The translations under genes were made by a program, and so were the position numbers. From NCBI GenBank assembly GCA_023262855.1, contig JALQYQ010000018.1, positions 1-33,333 on the forward strand: DNA of 33,333 nt, written 5' to 3'. The notes beneath the pieces were generated by a model that saw only the letters and a list, made by a program, of their open reading frames with translations, did not search any database and was not told the origin of the DNA. Positions 32,271 through 33,333 of this stretch are shown here, in pieces (position 1 is the stretch's first letter; every line of letters begins with the position of its first letter). This DNA comes from Crocinitomicaceae bacterium (lineage in GTDB: Bacteria > Bacteroidota > Bacteroidia > Flavobacteriales_D > Crocinitomicaceae).

Positions 32271-33158
32271 ATATAAATCGTCCAATTTCATTCGCAAATA
32301 TTTGTTAAGTGCGAACCAAGTGGAAATTAATGTGATTACAATCCCGATTACAAGCAATGAACCTGTTAGTAGCAAGAAGCTTTGCAATGAGTAACTTATT
32401 TCGAATGCTTCAAGTGTGTTGTTCAAGGCATAAAACAAGGTCATCAACAAAGCTAATCCAATTATTGCCGAAACTGTTCCTTGAAAAATTGCTTGTACTA
32501 AAAATGGTTTACGAATGTAGCTTGGTTTTGCTCCAACCAACTGCATCGTTTTAATCGTAAAACGTTTTGAATACAAGGCCAAACGAATCGTATTGTTGAT
32601 CATAGCAACAGCCACAATAATGAGCAATGCTGCAACTGCTAAAAACAAGAAGACAAATTGTTTGAAACCTAAATTCACAGATTCAACGCTTGCTTTATCG
32701 TAATTCACCTCATCCAACTGATCTGGATAAGCTGCCAGCAAATCCTTTTTGATCTTTTCCATTCCTTCTTTCGTTGCATGTTCAGCTTTCGGTTTAAAGC
32801 CAATTGTTGCAGGAAGTGGATTTTCACCTTCAAAGATTTCTAAAATTTCATTTGCACTTTGATCTGAACCACTAAATTCTTCAATTGCACGTTCAGGAGA
32901 AACAAAATATACTTCGCTAAACTGATCCCAAGATTTCAATTCTTGCTCAATTTGTTTGATGTCGGCATCATTCATTTCTGCTTTAAAAAATAAATCGCCT
33001 TGCAAACTTTCTTTCGCTTGCCGTTGAACATTGTCTAGACCAAAAAATCCACCAAGTACCAATCCAATCATGAACAATACAAGTGAAATTCCAATCACTG
33101 TCGACACATAACTTGTGCGAACTCCTTTTTTACTGAATTTTTCTGCGCTTGAACTCAT
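32268..33158 (-). CDS. ftsX: Cell-division protein FtsX
   Basis: FtsX is the membrane subunit of the FtsEX complex that controls peptidoglycan hydrolases at the septum. I use the ATG at 33158 (296 residues); a TTG two codons upstream is less likely. Four helices lie at about 18-40, 167-188, 217-245 and 258-281, the FtsX layout with a large periplasmic domain between the first two (about 41-165), containing EVYFVSPERAIEEF and ENPLPATIGFKPK, and the conserved VAMINNTIRLALYSKRFTIKTMQLVGA at the cytoplasmic side, where FtsE docks. ftsE is not adjacent in the window. It heads the run DUF3098-uppP-truB. A variant -7 box (TAACTTCG, 33172-33165) is just upstream. Confidence 0.96.
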   Translation of the reverse strand: MSSSAEKFSKKGVRTSYVSTVIGISLVLFMIGLVLGGFFGLDNVQRQAKESLQGDLFFKAEMNDADIKQIEQELKSWDQFSEVYFVSPERAIEEFSGSDQSANEILEIFEGENPLPATIGFKPKAEHATKEGMEKIKKDLLAAYPDQLDEVNYDKASVESVNLGFKQFVFLFLAVAALLIIVAVAMINNTIRLALYSKRFTIKTMQLVGAKPSYIRKPFLVQAIFQGTVSAIIGLALLMTLFYALNNTLEAFEISYSLQSFLLLTGSLLVIGIVITLISTWFALNKYLRMKLDDLY

Positions 33159-33164
33159 TGGCAA

Positions 33165-33172
33165 CGAAGTTA
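33165..33172 (-). promoter_or_regulatory. Candidate variant -7 element of ftsX
   Basis: TAACTTCG (minus) differs from TAnnTTTG at one base, and is followed by TTGCC as upstream of tRNA-Ser. It ends 6 nt before the ATG at 33158. Beyond it, to 33333, I see no gene or further signal. Confidence 0.3.
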
Positions 33173-33333
33173 AAAATAATTATTGCGTGATGAAAATCCC
33201 AAATCGAAAATTAAAAAATATCAATTGTTAATAACGCTAAAATGCCTATAAACAGAGGTTTTTTGAAAGATAATTCACTATTGTTTACAGGCTCATTTCC
33301 TTAAAAAACGTTAAATAACAAATACAACTGTAA

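Noticed and set aside
1..33333. A mobile element, phage or defence system
   Set aside because: I found no transposase, integrase, phage structural, restriction, toxin-antitoxin or CRISPR-associated gene; gene order and composition look chromosomal throughout.
33173..33333. A possible gene or promoter at the right edge
   Set aside because: No open frame of useful length and no exact TAnnTTTG box; nothing can be supported from the 161 nt available.

Overview
The window looks like ordinary chromosome from a low-GC member of the Bacteroidota, probably order Flavobacteriales and possibly near Fluviicola/Crocinitomicaceae (genus-level placement is inference). Signs are AT-rich DNA, weak Shine-Dalgarno signals, many Bacteroidota-type -7 boxes (TAnnTTTG) just upstream of start codons, a LytS-type sensor with Reg_prop and Y_Y_Y domains, the ftsX-DUF3098-uppP-truB-queA gene order, and a caa3-type oxidase cluster with two subunit III genes and two SCO-like proteins. 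Genes are packed tightly, with overlapping or abutting ends even between convergent genes. I see no transposase, phage gene, CRISPR array or defence island.

Layout. 1-3010 (minus): a small secreted protein followed by a large surface protein with RCC1-like and tandem Calx-beta repeats that runs off the left edge. 3011-3381: a 371-nt intergenic region with a cluster of ACTTAA/TTAAGT motifs. 3382-7021 (plus): an overlapping sensor kinase/LytTR regulator pair. 7022-9909 (minus): pth, a GNAT-like protein and a YqhD-like iron-type alcohol dehydrogenase. 10015-10177: tRNA-Ser(GGA), its terminator and a perfect 28-bp palindrome. 10206-12362 (minus): a secreted transglutaminase-like protein. 12419-16004 (minus): galE, a beta-barrel-like protein, tatD and a type I asparaginase in one tight operon. 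16126-18580: DUF2141 protein (plus) converging on ppk1 (minus). 18707-21144: a lipoprotein (minus), divergent from an MBL hydrolase and a GT4 glycosyltransferase (plus). 21141-26503 (minus): ctaB, two coxC-like genes, subunit IV, two SCO-like proteins and a DUF420/CtaM-like assembly factor. 26590-29149: a polytopic GT39-like membrane protein (minus), divergent from a GT2 glycosyltransferase (plus). 29231-33158 (minus): queA, and the ftsX-DUF3098-uppP-truB run.

How they work together. The 21-26 kb block makes terminal-oxidase subunits, heme O and CuA-site assembly factors; subunits I and II lie outside the window. The 29-33 kb block joins division (FtsX), undecaprenyl phosphate recycling (UppP) and tRNA modification (TruB, QueA). 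The sensor pair sits opposite the surface-protein genes and may regulate them. The points I find most worth a second look are the large, non-homologous-looking insertions at the same loop of both oxidase subunit III proteins, the motif cluster beside the LytTR system, the recurrent -7 boxes that would give leaderless transcripts, and the palindrome after the tRNA.
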